A stretch of DNA of 64,000 nucleotides. It comes from JBBQYD01 sp942493075 (GTDB lineage Bacteria; Verrucomicrobiota; Verrucomicrobiia; Limisphaerales; UBA8199). Positions 25,340 through 33,607 of the stretch are shown here, one piece after another (positions within the stretch are counted from its first letter, which is position 1; each line of letters opens with the position of its first letter). The stretch is from NCBI GenBank assembly GCA_942493075.1, contig OW818681.1, positions 6,324,001 to 6,388,000 of the forward strand. The letters run 5' to 3'. Made by a program: the position numbers and the translations under genes. A model generated the notes under the pieces. That model had not been told where the DNA came from, searched no databases, and saw only the letters and a list, made by a program, of their open reading frames with translations.

Positions 25340-26018
25340 GTGCGAACTGTTCCAAGGTTTTCTTTGACCGATCCACCAGCCTCTGGGTGCTGCCAATCTC
25401 TTTGCGCAGGCCATTGGCCTGTTGACCGGCCGCTTTTTTCACCGTCAGCAGTCGAACGTTGATTCCCAGTAAAGTCTGGGCGATTTCATCCTGCAGTTCA
25501 TGGCTGATCTGCTTCCGCTCATCCTCATGGGCCAGAAGCATCCTGTGCGTCATGTGCTGCAGATGGTTCTGTAGCGCCAGGGACTCTTTTAAGAGCGTTC
25601 GAAAGTGTGCTCCACTTTTCTTCAGTGCCACCTCGACCGCCTTTCGTTGGGCGGTGCCCCGTTTCAACGAACGATTGGACGCCGCCAGATCCGATGTGCG
25701 TCTGCCCAGCTTTTCATTCAAGAGATTCAAGCGAGCGCCGGCTTTGAGCGCGGCCCGATGTGTTTCCTCAATCGGGCCGATGGTCTCCACAAAGAAAAGG
25801 CTGGCCCGTTTTATAAAACCATCCTTGCCGCTGGCCTCTTCCAGCTTCGCGAGTGCGCCCTCGTGAATGCGCGCCAGATCCAGCGTCTCCAAACCGATCG
25901 CCACCGCCTGGCATCCCAGACTTCGCGCCTTTTCAACGTCGGTCCGTGATCTCTGCTTCAAGTGCTGATTCAAAGCCCTGGCGTATTGCTGCGATAGGGC
26001 GCTCAGTTTCTGGTTCAT
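25320..26018 (-). CDS. Truncated, kinase-dead paralogue of the neighbouring HisKA_3 kinase
   Basis: 232 residues from ATG 26018, with GGAG 8 nt upstream. It aligns along its whole length with the first ~240 residues of the adjacent kinase: the same RsbU_N-like helical domain ('QQYARALNQHLKQ', 'LGCQAVAIGLETLDLARIHEGA'), coiled coil and dimerisation helix. The phospho-accepting His is replaced by Gln (Q176 in 'SHELQDEIAQTL' against 'SRELHDVIAQTL'), and the ATPase domain is absent. A His occurs three residues earlier (H173), but not at the active position. The open frame and the ribosome site argue against a pseudogene. It could heterodimerise with the active kinase and modulate it (inference). 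Confidence 0.75.
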   Translation of the reverse strand: MNQKLSALSQQYARALNQHLKQRSRTDVEKARSLGCQAVAIGLETLDLARIHEGALAKLEEASGKDGFIKRASLFFVETIGPIEETHRAALKAGARLNLLNEKLGRRTSDLAASNRSLKRGTAQRKAVEVALKKSGAHFRTLLKESLALQNHLQHMTHRMLLAHEDERKQISHELQDEIAQTLLGINVRLLTVKKAAGQQANGLRKEIGSTQRLVDRSKKTLEQFAREYGKL

Positions 26019-26128
26019 GCTCTCTCTCCAAACTCGTGGCGCCATTCCTGGCGGTTGACCCGTCCATTCTGGTCGGTTATCCGTCCATGCCCTTAACAAC
26101 ATCTATCTTCTGGGGGGCGCTGTCTATT

Positions 26129-26140
26129 GGGGATGTCCCC
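26129..26140. promoter_or_regulatory. Inverted repeat GGGG-N4-CCCC, candidate operator
   Basis: GGGGATGTCCCC lies between the divergent kinase genes (26018 minus, 26332 plus), 111 bp upstream of the minus-strand start. It matches the boxes at 22683 and 23323 apart from a 4-nt spacer. The rest of 26019-26331 contains no gene that I can support. Confidence 0.35.
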
Positions 26141-26331
26141 CCGACCTTAACCGGACCCATCATGTGCAGAGCGCACGGTTTGGAGGTTAAGTGCTCGGGC
26201 GATTTGCACGATTTTCTTGCCTGTACGATCCAACTGATTCGATGAGCCATCCAGATCCTGCTTTACCCCAACGGGTTGCTGTGTTTTCCAAGAACTGGCC
26301 CTTCCTTTGCGTAGGAGAAGAGCAACCATGA

Positions 26332-28233
26332 ATGGCACGAATCACCCCGCGACAGAACGATGCCTATACACCGTGCATTATGCATGATATGTTGAATCTA
26401 CCTTCATTAGCCGGACGCCAGTGCGCTCGACTCGTCGCGGGAAAGCGCATGATTTACCGATTTCGACACGGCATTCTTGGGCCCTTGGCCATTTTCTGGC
26501 TGATCGTCACGGTCGCCAGCGTGGTCACAGGGGCCGTAGCATGGAGCCGCTTCTCCCGGCGCGTCGATGCCTCGGCAGACCCTGAGCAGTTTCGCGAATC
26601 GATTCATCAACTCCAGCAGATTACCTGGGTGGCGGGGTTGCTCGGCGTGGGGGCAGGCTTGTTCGCGATCTATTTTTACAGGGTTGATTACATGCAGGAG
26701 CGAGCCCGGCGGGAGTTGCTGGAAGAGAAATTGCATGCCGAACAGGCGCTGCGGGACAAGAGCGCATTCCTGGCCAACATGAGCCATGAGATACGCAGCC
26801 CGATGAACGCCATTCTGGGCTTTAGCGAGCTACTTGAACCGGAAGGGCTGACACCCAAGCAATCCCAATACGTGCGTGCCATCCGCGATAGCGGCGCATC
26901 CCTGTTACAGCTCATCAATGACATCCTTGATCTTTCCAAGTTGGAAGCCGGCAAGCTGGAGCTGCACCCTGATCCCACCGATATGCGGGATTCCTGCGAA
27001 TTCCTCCGCACGGTGTTCGGCCAGCAAGCGGTGATGAAATCGCTGCAACTGCAATTTGAGCTCTCACCCAACCTGCCCCGGGCGTTGTTGCTCGATCGGT
27101 TACGCTTGCGCCAGGTGCTGGTCAATTTACTTGGCAATGCCCTCAAGTTCACCGAACGTGGTTTCGTTAAAACTCGCGTCTCCTGGCAGAGCAACGATCA
27201 CCCTGAGACGGGCATCCTGTTGATCGACGTCGAAGACACCGGAATTGGGATTCCCTCTGACAAGCTGCAAGAGGTCTTCCAGCCGTTCGTGCAGGCTGAT
27301 TCCCGTCGAACGACCGAGCGGGAAGGCACAGGCATCGGTCTGACCATTGTCAAGCGCGTCACGGAGTTGATGGGCGGCAGCCTGTCGCTCGAAAGCACGG
27401 TCGGCCAGGGCACCAAGTTTCATCTGCGGTTCCCGGATGTCGCGGTGTCGAGGCTTTCTCCGGTGGGCGACCATGCCGAACCGGGACGGGCTGTGGATTT
27501 TAATGACTTCGCGCCTGCCGTTTTCCTGGTGGCGGATGACAACCAGGCCAACCGCGCTCTGATGGCCGGCATTTTCGAACGGACCCATCACCGGGTCGTG
27601 TTCGCAACGAATGGCCAGGAAGCGCTGAAACGCCTGCAAGAAGGCAGACCCGATGTGGTATTGCTCGATATTCGCATGCCGGTCATGGATGGAAGGGCGA
27701 CACTTGCGGAAATCCGCAAACAAGCCAGCATGGCTTCCCTGCCGGTCATTGCAGTAACGGCTTCGAGCAACTCTGCTGAGGAACACGATATTCAAGCGCA
27801 GTTCAGCGGGTTCATCCGCAAGCCGTTCTCCAGACAAACGCTCTTCCTCGCCCTGGCTGAGTTCCTCCAAAAGGCACCCGGCAACCAACCCGGAGGTCCA
27901 AGCCTCCAGGATAACCTCCAAAGCATTTGCACAACGCCTGAGCACGCGGCCCAATGGCGCGAACTCGCTGTCGAACTGCGCCAACAGCAGGCGGACATTT
28001 GGCCCACACTGCGAGACAGCCTGGCGGTGAATGAGACGCGTGCGTTTGCTCACAAGCTCTTCCTGCTTGGCCAGTCCGCGCAATGCCCACCGCTGGCCGC
28101 CTATGCTGCCACGCTCACCACCTTCGCTGATTCCTATTCTATCGGCCAGATGGAGCATCACCTTGCGGTTTTCCCCAAGCTCGTTGAGTCCATTGAGTCC
28201 TCCTGCACCCAGACCGAACCGCAACCCGTATGA
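26332..28233 (+). CDS. Hybrid histidine kinase (TM2-HisKA-HATPase-REC-Hpt-like)
   Basis: Up to 633 residues. The start is ambiguous: ATG 26332 has AGGAG 14 nt upstream, while ATG 26449 (MIYRFRHGILG) directly precedes the first TM helix. Two TM segments: 'GPLAIFWLIVTVASVVTGAVAW' and 'VAGLLGVGAGLFAIYFY'. HisKA has H in 'FLANMSHEIRSPMNAIL'; HATPase_c has 'NLLGNALKFT', 'DTGIGIP' and 'GTGIGLTIVKR'. The receiver has 'VADDNQANRALMAG', Asp in 'VVLLDIRMPVMDG' and Lys in 'FIRKPFSR'. The last ~110 residues are helical with 'ETRAFAHKLFLLGQSAQ', an Hpt-like module with a candidate His. The stop overlaps the next start (ATGA), forming a three-gene plus-strand operon. Confidence 0.88.
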   Translation: MARITPRQNDAYTPCIMHDMLNLPSLAGRQCARLVAGKRMIYRFRHGILGPLAIFWLIVTVASVVTGAVAWSRFSRRVDASADPEQFRESIHQLQQITWVAGLLGVGAGLFAIYFYRVDYMQERARRELLEEKLHAEQALRDKSAFLANMSHEIRSPMNAILGFSELLEPEGLTPKQSQYVRAIRDSGASLLQLINDILDLSKLEAGKLELHPDPTDMRDSCEFLRTVFGQQAVMKSLQLQFELSPNLPRALLLDRLRLRQVLVNLLGNALKFTERGFVKTRVSWQSNDHPETGILLIDVEDTGIGIPSDKLQEVFQPFVQADSRRTTEREGTGIGLTIVKRVTELMGGSLSLESTVGQGTKFHLRFPDVAVSRLSPVGDHAEPGRAVDFNDFAPAVFLVADDNQANRALMAGIFERTHHRVVFATNGQEALKRLQEGRPDVVLLDIRMPVMDGRATLAEIRKQASMASLPVIAVTASSNSAEEHDIQAQFSGFIRKPFSRQTLFLALAEFLQKAPGNQPGGPSLQDNLQSICTTPEHAAQWRELAVELRQQQADIWPTLRDSLAVNETRAFAHKLFLLGQSAQCPPLAAYAATLTTFADSYSIGQMEHHLAVFPKLVESIESSCTQTEPQPV

Positions 28234-29348
28234 ACACCCCACCACCGGAAAACAACGTCGGTTGCCTCCTGGTCGTGGATGACCAGGAAGCCAATATCCA
28301 GGTGGTCGGCGCCGCCCTGGGAAAACTTGGTTTCGAGATCCTCCCCGCAACCGGCGGGATTCAGGTCTTTCAACGCCTGGCTGCTCGCCGGCCTGATCTC
28401 ATCCTCCTGGATCTGCTCATGCCGGATATGGACGGTTTCGAAGTTTGCCGGCGCATTCTTGATAACCCCGATTGGTCCGGGATTCCTATCGTTTTCCTCT
28501 CATCGGCGGACGACAAGGGGCTGATCGTCCGCGCACTGGAAAGTGGCGGGGTGGACTACATCACCAAGCCCTTCAATCAAGCGGAGTTGGTGACACGCGT
28601 CCGCACGCACCTGGCGCTCAAGCGGGCTCGCGATGAGCTCAAGCAACTCGCTGAGGATCGGGATGAGTTGCTTGGCATCCTTGCCCATGATCTCAAGAAC
28701 CATCTGGGTGGCATGGGTATGAGTGCCCAACTCCTGCGGGATCGCACCGAAGCAGTGGCTGATCCCAAATTGAGGCTGATGGCTGACAACATCGCTCATT
28801 CGAGCAGCCAGATGCTCGCTTTCGTGAAGGAGTTTCTGGCAAACGCTTCCGCAGACCACGGCGTGCAGGTCCACACGGAGTCGGTCAATCTGTCGGATGC
28901 GGCTGCCCGTGCGTTTCAGCAGCATGGGGATGCGGCTGTGAACAAGCAGCTTCTTTTGAAGATCGTGCTCCCGACTGACGGCTCGCTGGTGCAGGCCGAT
29001 CCGGCATCGCTGAGCCAGGTGCTTGACAATCTGTTGTCCAATGCCATCAAGTTCTCTCCTCCCGGCAAACAGATCCGTGTCACGGTTTGCCCGCCGGGTC
29101 CAAGATTTGTCGAATGCCAGGTTCAGGATGAAGGGCCTGGATTCACCCAGGAGGACAAGGCGCGCATGTTCCGCCGCTACGGCCGGCTGTCAGCCAGGCC
29201 AACGGGTGGCGAACCTTCCACCGGCCTGGGATTGAGCATTGTCAGAAAACTCGTCCTGGCCATGCAAGGCGAGCTGACTTGCGAAAGCACACCCGGAAAG
29301 GGCACCACCTTCGCCTTTCGTTTGCCACGAGCCGATTCAGCTCACTGA
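28230..29348 (+). CDS. Response regulator-histidine kinase (REC-HisKA-HATPase)
   Basis: 372 residues. An N-terminal receiver (~10-125: 'LLVVDDQEANIQVVGAAL', Asp in 'LILLDLLMPDMDGFEV', Lys in 'YITKPFNQ') is followed by a short coiled coil. HisKA has H in 'LLGILAHDLKNHLGGMGMS'; HATPase_c has 'NLLSNAIKFSPPG', 'DEGPGFTQED' and 'STGLGLSIVRKL'. There is no TM helix. Such REC-first kinases act as phosphorelay intermediates. Its position between a hybrid kinase with an Hpt-like tail and an NtrC-type regulator fits a relay: hybrid kinase, then this protein, then sigma-54 activator (inference). It starts at ATG 28230, overlapping the previous stop by 4 nt. Confidence 0.88.
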   Translation: MNTPPPENNVGCLLVVDDQEANIQVVGAALGKLGFEILPATGGIQVFQRLAARRPDLILLDLLMPDMDGFEVCRRILDNPDWSGIPIVFLSSADDKGLIVRALESGGVDYITKPFNQAELVTRVRTHLALKRARDELKQLAEDRDELLGILAHDLKNHLGGMGMSAQLLRDRTEAVADPKLRLMADNIAHSSSQMLAFVKEFLANASADHGVQVHTESVNLSDAAARAFQQHGDAAVNKQLLLKIVLPTDGSLVQADPASLSQVLDNLLSNAIKFSPPGKQIRVTVCPPGPRFVECQVQDEGPGFTQEDKARMFRRYGRLSARPTGGEPSTGLGLSIVRKLVLAMQGELTCESTPGKGTTFAFRLPRADSAH

Positions 29349-29356
29349 TTTGCCAT

Positions 29357-30727
29357 ATGGATTTTCTGGTCATTGATGACGATAAGACGTTTCGAGACGC
29401 GACATGCCTGCTGATAGACAGCGAGGGGCATTACGCGGAAGCCGCTCGCTCCGGAGCGTTGGGCCTGATTGAACTGAAGGAGGGGAAGTTCGATTCCGTT
29501 CTCCTGGATCTCAATCTGGGCGCCGAGAACGGGCTGGATATCCTGGAACAGATCCTCAAACGCCAACCGCGTTTGCCAGTGATCATTTTTACCGCTCAAG
29601 GCAGCGTTAAGAATGCGGTCGAGGCCATGCGGCGTGGAGCAGTGGATTTTGTGGAGAAACCGTTCACTCGCGAACAATTCCACGTGGTGCTCGCCCGTTT
29701 GCAACGCTTTCATCAGCTCAATAAGAACATCGAGCGTTTGGAGCGGGAAGTTAAGGACACGAACGCACAAAGCCCGGAGATTCTGGAACTGTCGAGCGCG
29801 CCGCGAGTCAATGAGGTGATGGATACCCTGATGCGGGCGGCAAAGACATCCGCCTCCATCCTCATTCTCGGGGAAAGCGGCACGGGCAAGAGTGTGGTGG
29901 CCCGTGCTATTCACCGTCAGAGCCATCTTGCTGATAAACCGTTTGTTACCGTGAGTTGTCCAAGCCTTTCCAGGGAACTGCTGGAAAGCGAGCTCTTCGG
30001 CCATGTGAAAGGCTCCTTCACCGGTGCCTTGCAGGACCACTGGGGCAAGGTGAAAGCTGCTGCGGGTGGAACACTCTTTCTGGATGAGATTGGTGATCTG
30101 CCAACAGAGATCCAGCCCAAGCTGCTTCGGCTCCTTCAGGAGCGTGAATACGAACGGGTCGGTGAGAATATCACCCGCAAGGCCGAGGTGCGCATCATTG
30201 CCGCGACCAGTCACGATCTCAAAAGCCGGGTTGCGGAGGGTTCCTTTCGCGAGGATCTCTTTTTCCGATTGAATGTCATTACGGTTGAAATGCCGTCTTT
30301 GCGGGACCGGCCTGGTGACCTGGTCGCTTTTGCGGAACATTACCTCAGGCATTTTGCAGCCCTCTGTGGTCGCCGCCTGGATGGTTTTGCCGCTTCGGCC
30401 CTGGACGGAATCCGGGCCTATTCATGGCCGGGTAACCTCAGGGAATTGCGCAATGCCATCGAACGTGCCGTGATCATGGTCAAAGGAACCAGGATCAATC
30501 TGGAAGATCTTCCCAGTGAACTGCGAACTCAGGCCGATGGAGGGACTCATGACGGCGAGATCTCCCCGCAGGTCGGCTCGTTGATCACTTTGGAGCAGAT
30601 TGAAGAAGCGCACCTGCGAAAGGTCCTGGAACGGACATCCAATCTGGCGGAAGCCGCCCATGTCCTGGGCATCGATCAAGCCACCCTATACCGGAAACGG
30701 AAGAAGATAGGCTTGGAGAATCACTGA
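29357..30727 (+). CDS. NtrC-family sigma-54-dependent response regulator
   Basis: 456 residues from ATG 29357 (MDFLVIDDDKTF), 8 nt after the preceding stop; the frame continues upstream into that gene. The receiver has Asp in 'SVLLDLNLGAENGLD' and Lys in 'DFVEKPFTR'. The AAA+ domain has Walker A 'GESGTGKSVVARAI', the GAFTGA loop variant 'GSFTGA' (sigma-54 contact), Walker B 'GGTLFLDEIGDLP', and the arginine-finger region 'SFREDLFFRLNVI'. A C-terminal Fis-type HTH is present ('NLAEAAHVLGIDQATLYRKRKK'). It activates sigma-54 promoters and is the output of the two upstream kinases. Confidence 0.94.
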   Translation: MDFLVIDDDKTFRDATCLLIDSEGHYAEAARSGALGLIELKEGKFDSVLLDLNLGAENGLDILEQILKRQPRLPVIIFTAQGSVKNAVEAMRRGAVDFVEKPFTREQFHVVLARLQRFHQLNKNIERLEREVKDTNAQSPEILELSSAPRVNEVMDTLMRAAKTSASILILGESGTGKSVVARAIHRQSHLADKPFVTVSCPSLSRELLESELFGHVKGSFTGALQDHWGKVKAAAGGTLFLDEIGDLPTEIQPKLLRLLQEREYERVGENITRKAEVRIIAATSHDLKSRVAEGSFREDLFFRLNVITVEMPSLRDRPGDLVAFAEHYLRHFAALCGRRLDGFAASALDGIRAYSWPGNLRELRNAIERAVIMVKGTRINLEDLPSELRTQADGGTHDGEISPQVGSLITLEQIEEAHLRKVLERTSNLAEAAHVLGIDQATLYRKRKKIGLENH

Positions 30728-30775
30728 TCGGAGGTTCGTGCTCGCTCATGACGGTGATCCATGGCATTATGGCGT

Positions 30776-30931
30776 ATGTCGCAAAGTACACCGCGTAAAA
30801 AGCCAGCTCAACCTCAAGCCGCAGACAAGAAGGTTAAGAGCCATTTCGACCATATGGCGGAACGCCAGCGGAACATGGCCACCCGATCCACCCTGTCCCG
30901 TTTGCGTAACCGCAAGTCCGACCTGAAGTGA
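30776..30931 (+). CDS. Possible small basic protein (51 aa)
   Basis: The frame starts at ATG 30776 and ends at TGA 30929-30931. The product begins MSQSTPRKKPAQPQAADKKV and ends with a basic helix ('TRSTLSRLRNRKSDLK'); about a third of the residues are Lys or Arg. There is no clear ribosome site. It lies 48 bp downstream of the sigma-54 regulator on the same strand and before the convergent engB gene. The composition is that of a small nucleic-acid-binding or ribosome-associated protein, but I recognise no family and it could be spurious. Confidence 0.35.
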   Translation: MSQSTPRKKPAQPQAADKKVKSHFDHMAERQRNMATRSTLSRLRNRKSDLK

Positions 30932-30967
30932 GCCCACGTCCTGCGAAGTTCGCTGTTTACCGCGCCG

Positions 30968-31666
30968 TTACCACGGGCGGTGCTGGTCCGGACGCGGTTT
31001 TCGGGCTTTTTGCAGGCGTGCCTGCAAAATCGGGTCTTCAAACTGACTTAGCGCCGGGTTCGAGGTGCTGTTGATTGCTGCCATCTGCTCGTCGATTACC
31101 CCGAGCAATTTCTGTCGGCCTTGCTCCGTCTCTGCCGAGCAGGTGAATGACGCAGGGGGCTTTTCGAACCACACCGAAATGCGATCCATGAAAGCGGCGA
31201 CGTTTTCCTCCACCTTGGGCGTCGGTACCTTGTCGGTTTTGGTGAAGACAAGGACGAAGGGCACCTCATGGGTCGCGAGCCATTCCACGAAGTTAAGGTC
31301 GATTTGTTGCGGCCCTAACCCGGCCTCGATGAGCGCGAAGACCAGGCAGAGGTTCGTGCGGTTTTCCAGGTAGCCGGCCACGGCCTTGTTGAACTGGACG
31401 CGACTTTTCTGAGCACCCTGGGCAAAGCCGTATCCAGGCAAATCCACCAGGCGCCAGGTTTTGTTCATCGTGAAGATGTTGATGAGCTTCGTGAACCCCG
31501 GCTTGGGAGACACGCGAGCCAGGCCTGCCGCCCCCGCCAGCATGTTCAGCAACGACGACTTCCCAACGTTCGATCGCCCGATGAATGCGAATTCCGGCAG
31601 CGACTCATCCGGACACGAATCCAGGTCCGGAGCGCTGCACATAAAAATGGCGGATGAAATGTTCAC
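30968..31666 (-). CDS. engB: Ribosome biogenesis GTPase EngB (YihA/YsxC)
   Basis: 232 residues from GTG 31666. GTPase motifs: G1 'FIGRSNVGKSSLLN', G2 Thr in 'KPGFTKLINIF', G3 'VDLPGYGFA' (the family signature), G4 'FTKTDKV' and G5 'CSAETEQG'. EngB acts in 50S subunit assembly. The C-terminus has a ~30-residue extension ('FEDPILQARLQKARKPRP') beyond the typical ~200-residue protein. It is convergent with the small basic ORF and transcribed away from the palindromic repeat region that begins just upstream. Confidence 0.95.
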   Translation of the reverse strand: MNISSAIFMCSAPDLDSCPDESLPEFAFIGRSNVGKSSLLNMLAGAAGLARVSPKPGFTKLINIFTMNKTWRLVDLPGYGFAQGAQKSRVQFNKAVAGYLENRTNLCLVFALIEAGLGPQQIDLNFVEWLATHEVPFVLVFTKTDKVPTPKVEENVAAFMDRISVWFEKPPASFTCSAETEQGRQKLLGVIDEQMAAINSTSNPALSQFEDPILQARLQKARKPRPDQHRPW

Positions 31667-31727
31667 GATATAAATCTACAACGTATTGTGGCATAAAATC
31701 AGCCCACTGGAACCTTTAATCCATCGC

Positions 31728-31964
31728 TCCAGAAAGGTTGAAGGTTGAAGGTTGAATGATTGAGAAGAAAGAAGGAATCCAAGGCCGGACTTCATTTGGT
31801 GAGCACCGAATCCCTGGATCGTGCCGTGACGCTTTAGATCAGTACTGTTTGTAGAAAGAACGCAAACAACAAGTACTCCTGGTTCATCGGGTTGGCGCTC
31901 CTTGGCGCCAACCCGATGAACCAGGGTGGATTCAATGGGTGATCGATAGTTACCCACAGTACTG
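31728..31964. repeat. Palindromic repeat R1, copy B, with extended left flank
   Basis: The core is 31840-31964: CAGTACTGTTTGTAG at the left, ...CAGTACTG at the right, and a perfect 21-bp palindrome with arms 31878-31898 and 31905-31925 (CCTGGTTCATCGGGTTGG...). The left flank 31728-31839 is shared with copy C (38459 onward) but not with A or D. Compared with copy A, arm position 11 is C paired with G instead of T paired with A. It runs directly into repeat R2 copy E. Confidence 0.8.
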
Positions 31965-31985
31965 ATTTCGGTTCGTTTGGCATCT

Positions 31986-32285
31986 TACCGCCAGGAAAGT
32001 CAACCGCTACCCTCGCTAATGACACGCTTATCTGGGCTGCCAGGAGTCCTGAAAGGACGGCAAGCCTCTAGCCCAGGGCAAGGCCGCCAGGCCGCCGCCC
32101 TGGGTAAAAACAATAAAAACCCTAACTCTTTTGTTCATTCGGGTTGGCGCGGAACATCCGCGCCAACCCGAATGAACGAAAGAGGTGAGATCATTTCGTG
32201 TGCTAACCCATGGTAGCGGCTAAGTGCGCCGCAACCATGGGCTTTGGGGCGCAATCCCGTTGGGATTGGGGATGCGCTGACTGCG
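31986..32285. repeat. Structured repeat R2, copy E (~300 bp)
   Basis: Shares ~90% identity by eye with 36068-36368. It carries successive hairpins: CCTGAAAGG; CCCAGGGC...GCCCTGGG; a 20-bp perfect hairpin at 32133-32177 (GTTCATTCGGGTTGGCGCGG arm); CCCATGGT...ACCATGGG; and CAATCCCGTTGGGATTG. The A-rich linker GGGTAAAAACAATAAAAACC is identical in both copies. There is no credible ORF. It could be a structured RNA, a miniature mobile element, or both; I cannot assign a family. Confidence 0.75.
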
Positions 32286-32363
32286 TTTGTTATGACTATT
32301 CGCTGTCCTGTATTTGGCGACCGCCCGCGTTTGGTGCAGTGACCTTGCTCGGCCATTTGTCCT

Positions 32364-32906
32364 CTACTCTCTCGGCAAATCTTTCTCATCTATCGTCCTT
32401 CGGTCGGCATTGTCTGCGAGTGCTAAATCTTCGAGCTCCCACAGATACGGCTTAACGCCGCCGTCGCCGCCAGTCTCCTGCCACAACTGGAGAATGCGCT
32501 TCGCGCTCGCCCTCCGAGCGTCTGGCGTGAACTCGGCCAGACTCCAAACCAACTCCAACTGCCGAACCTGAGCAATTGCTGAATGGTAAATGTAGTGCGG
32601 AGAATGGCCGGGGCCGGGCGAGAGCGTAACTGCGTGGTGCCACTCCGGCGTGACAGCAGCCAAATCCTCCGGCCGCAACGCTTTGGTCAGCGCGGAATCC
32701 TTGACCGACTCGTGAACAGGGAGCCAGAAGAGGTAGCGTGTGAGGCGAACTCGCCCGCTGTGTATGTCCACATCGTGGTGTGTGCAGTTGATGGGGGACC
32801 AAGGGAAGAAGCCGAGTAGAGACGCGCTAAACAGCAACACCGGCACAGCCAGAACGGAAAGCACAGCCCACCGAAAAATCTGTCGTTTGTCTATGCGCGA
32901 GCTCAT
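32364..32906 (-). CDS. Hypothetical membrane-anchored protein (cassette-like gene)
   Basis: 180 residues from ATG 32906 (MSSRIDKRQIFR); the frame extends upstream without resemblance to a protein N-terminus. One TM helix at ~13-34 ('AVLSVLAVPVLLFSASLLGFF'), then a soluble domain with 'THHDVDIHSGRVRLTRYLFW' and 'WHHAVTLSPGPGHSPHYIY'. The C-terminus is acidic. I do not recognise a family. It is the last of a minus-strand series of small unknown genes. A GTTCGGC box lies ~20 bp upstream of the start, weakly like an attC R' core. Confidence 0.6.
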   Translation of the reverse strand: MSSRIDKRQIFRWAVLSVLAVPVLLFSASLLGFFPWSPINCTHHDVDIHSGRVRLTRYLFWLPVHESVKDSALTKALRPEDLAAVTPEWHHAVTLSPGPGHSPHYIYHSAIAQVRQLELVWSLAEFTPDARRASAKRILQLWQETGGDGGVKPYLWELEDLALADNADRRTIDEKDLPRE

Positions 32907-33014
32907 AGGTGTGGGTGCGGCATGGCCGAACGCCAGAACTGAGCGATGTCGGCGGCCCAGCGCATTGAGGTTCGCAACCAAGGCGGCCCGCCCGCATTCG
33001 CTCCCGTGATTAGC

Positions 33015-33398
33015 TTAGTCCTGCTGTTCATTTGCGGTTTCCTTCTGAGCTCCCATGACCTGACGCACGAAAAGGATAACCGCTGAGACTCCCCAGACGA
33101 GGACAAAGGAGGCTGCAGCAACGCAGAGGTTGTGCTTGTCGTTCGCGTCAAGAGGGCGGCTCTGGAATGGCAGTCCGCCGAACTGCGGAAAAAGGTAGAG
33201 AGATGCCGGAATCAAGACCCCGAGACCTCGCTTCATGAGCAAGGTCGGCGCAAAGGCAAAAGCGATTGGAAAGGCTCGGACCAGTGCGAGAACGAAGCTG
33301 GGCTGCCAAGTCCGTGTGAGCCAGCGGAGCAAGCCTCGCAGAAGTAATGCTGCTATCCCAGAGAGGACCAAAGCAGCGAAATAAGTCATGAATGCCAT
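33015..33398 (-). CDS. Hypothetical integral membrane protein (cassette-like gene)
   Basis: 127 residues with four hydrophobic segments: 'MTYFAALVLSGIAALLLRGLL', 'SFVLALVRAFPIAFAFAPTLL', 'GLGVLIPASLYLFPQF' and 'LCVAAASFVLVWGVSAVILFV'. No family recognised. The ATG at 33398 is only 4 nt downstream of GTTAGGC (33403-33409 on the opposite strand), the R' core of an attC-like site (33403-33498). This is the placement expected for the first codon of an integron gene cassette. Confidence 0.6.
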   Translation of the reverse strand: MAFMTYFAALVLSGIAALLLRGLLRWLTRTWQPSFVLALVRAFPIAFAFAPTLLMKRGLGVLIPASLYLFPQFGGLPFQSRPLDANDKHNLCVAAASFVLVWGVSAVILFVRQVMGAQKETANEQQD

Positions 33399-33402
33399 AC
33401 GC

Positions 33403-33498
33403 GCCTAACGATCAACTCACCGATGGCGGCCCCTCGGTGGCTCCTGAATTGCCTAAGCGCTCCGTCGGCCCCCCGTTCGGTGCTACGCCGTGTTCGGC
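33403..33498 (-). other. attC-like recombination site (candidate)
   Basis: Read on the minus strand: R''-like GCCGAAC (33492-33498), a 9-nt spacer, L'' arm (33467-33482), loop, L' arm (33418-33432), an 8-nt spacer, and R' GTTAGGC (33403-33409). The arms pair imperfectly: CACCG with CGGTG, GG with CC, GGCC with GGCC, separated by unpaired bases. This symmetry and the start codon 4 nt beyond R' match integron attC geometry. No integrase is in the window, so function is unproven. Confidence 0.45.
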
Positions 33499-33607
33499 AA
33501 TTATTGGAGGCAAACCATTTTTCCGCCTGGCGGAAGCCCGGGTCAGGGAGACAGTCCAGGAAATCATCCCCAAAGGCGGCACTACTAACAAGGCCAGACC
33601 CGTTACC
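33412..33607 (-). pseudogene. 3' half of an IS-disrupted membrane protein gene
   Basis: In frame, minus strand, this reads VTGLALLVVPPLGMISWTV... and stops at 33412. Joined to the 5' half (34997-35201) through the duplicated target sequence, it restores a ~127-residue protein. Its second TM helix (VPFVVTGLALLVVPPLGMI) is regenerated exactly, which confirms that the insertion sequence split one gene. The C-terminal ~35 residues read into the attC-like site, as cassette genes often do. The function of the intact protein is unknown. Confidence 0.75.

Noticed and set aside
25340..25414. Upstream ATG extension of the NarX-type kinase
   Set aside because: It lies entirely inside the 3' end of the preceding paralogue and lacks similarity to it in that frame; the GTG at 25339 aligns with the paralogue's N-terminus.
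27127..28350. Long minus-strand open frame (407 codons) opposite the hybrid kinase
   Set aside because: It is the antisense shadow of a gene with complete kinase and receiver motifs; its own translation has no domain and an atypical composition.
29342..30352. 336-codon minus-strand frame opposite the NtrC-type regulator
   Set aside because: It is fully overlapped by a protein with all AAA+ motifs and has no recognisable domain.
31986..32285. R2 as a retron or group II intron RNA
   Set aside because: No reverse transcriptase lies nearby, and the hairpin order does not match a domain V or msr-msd layout that I can identify.
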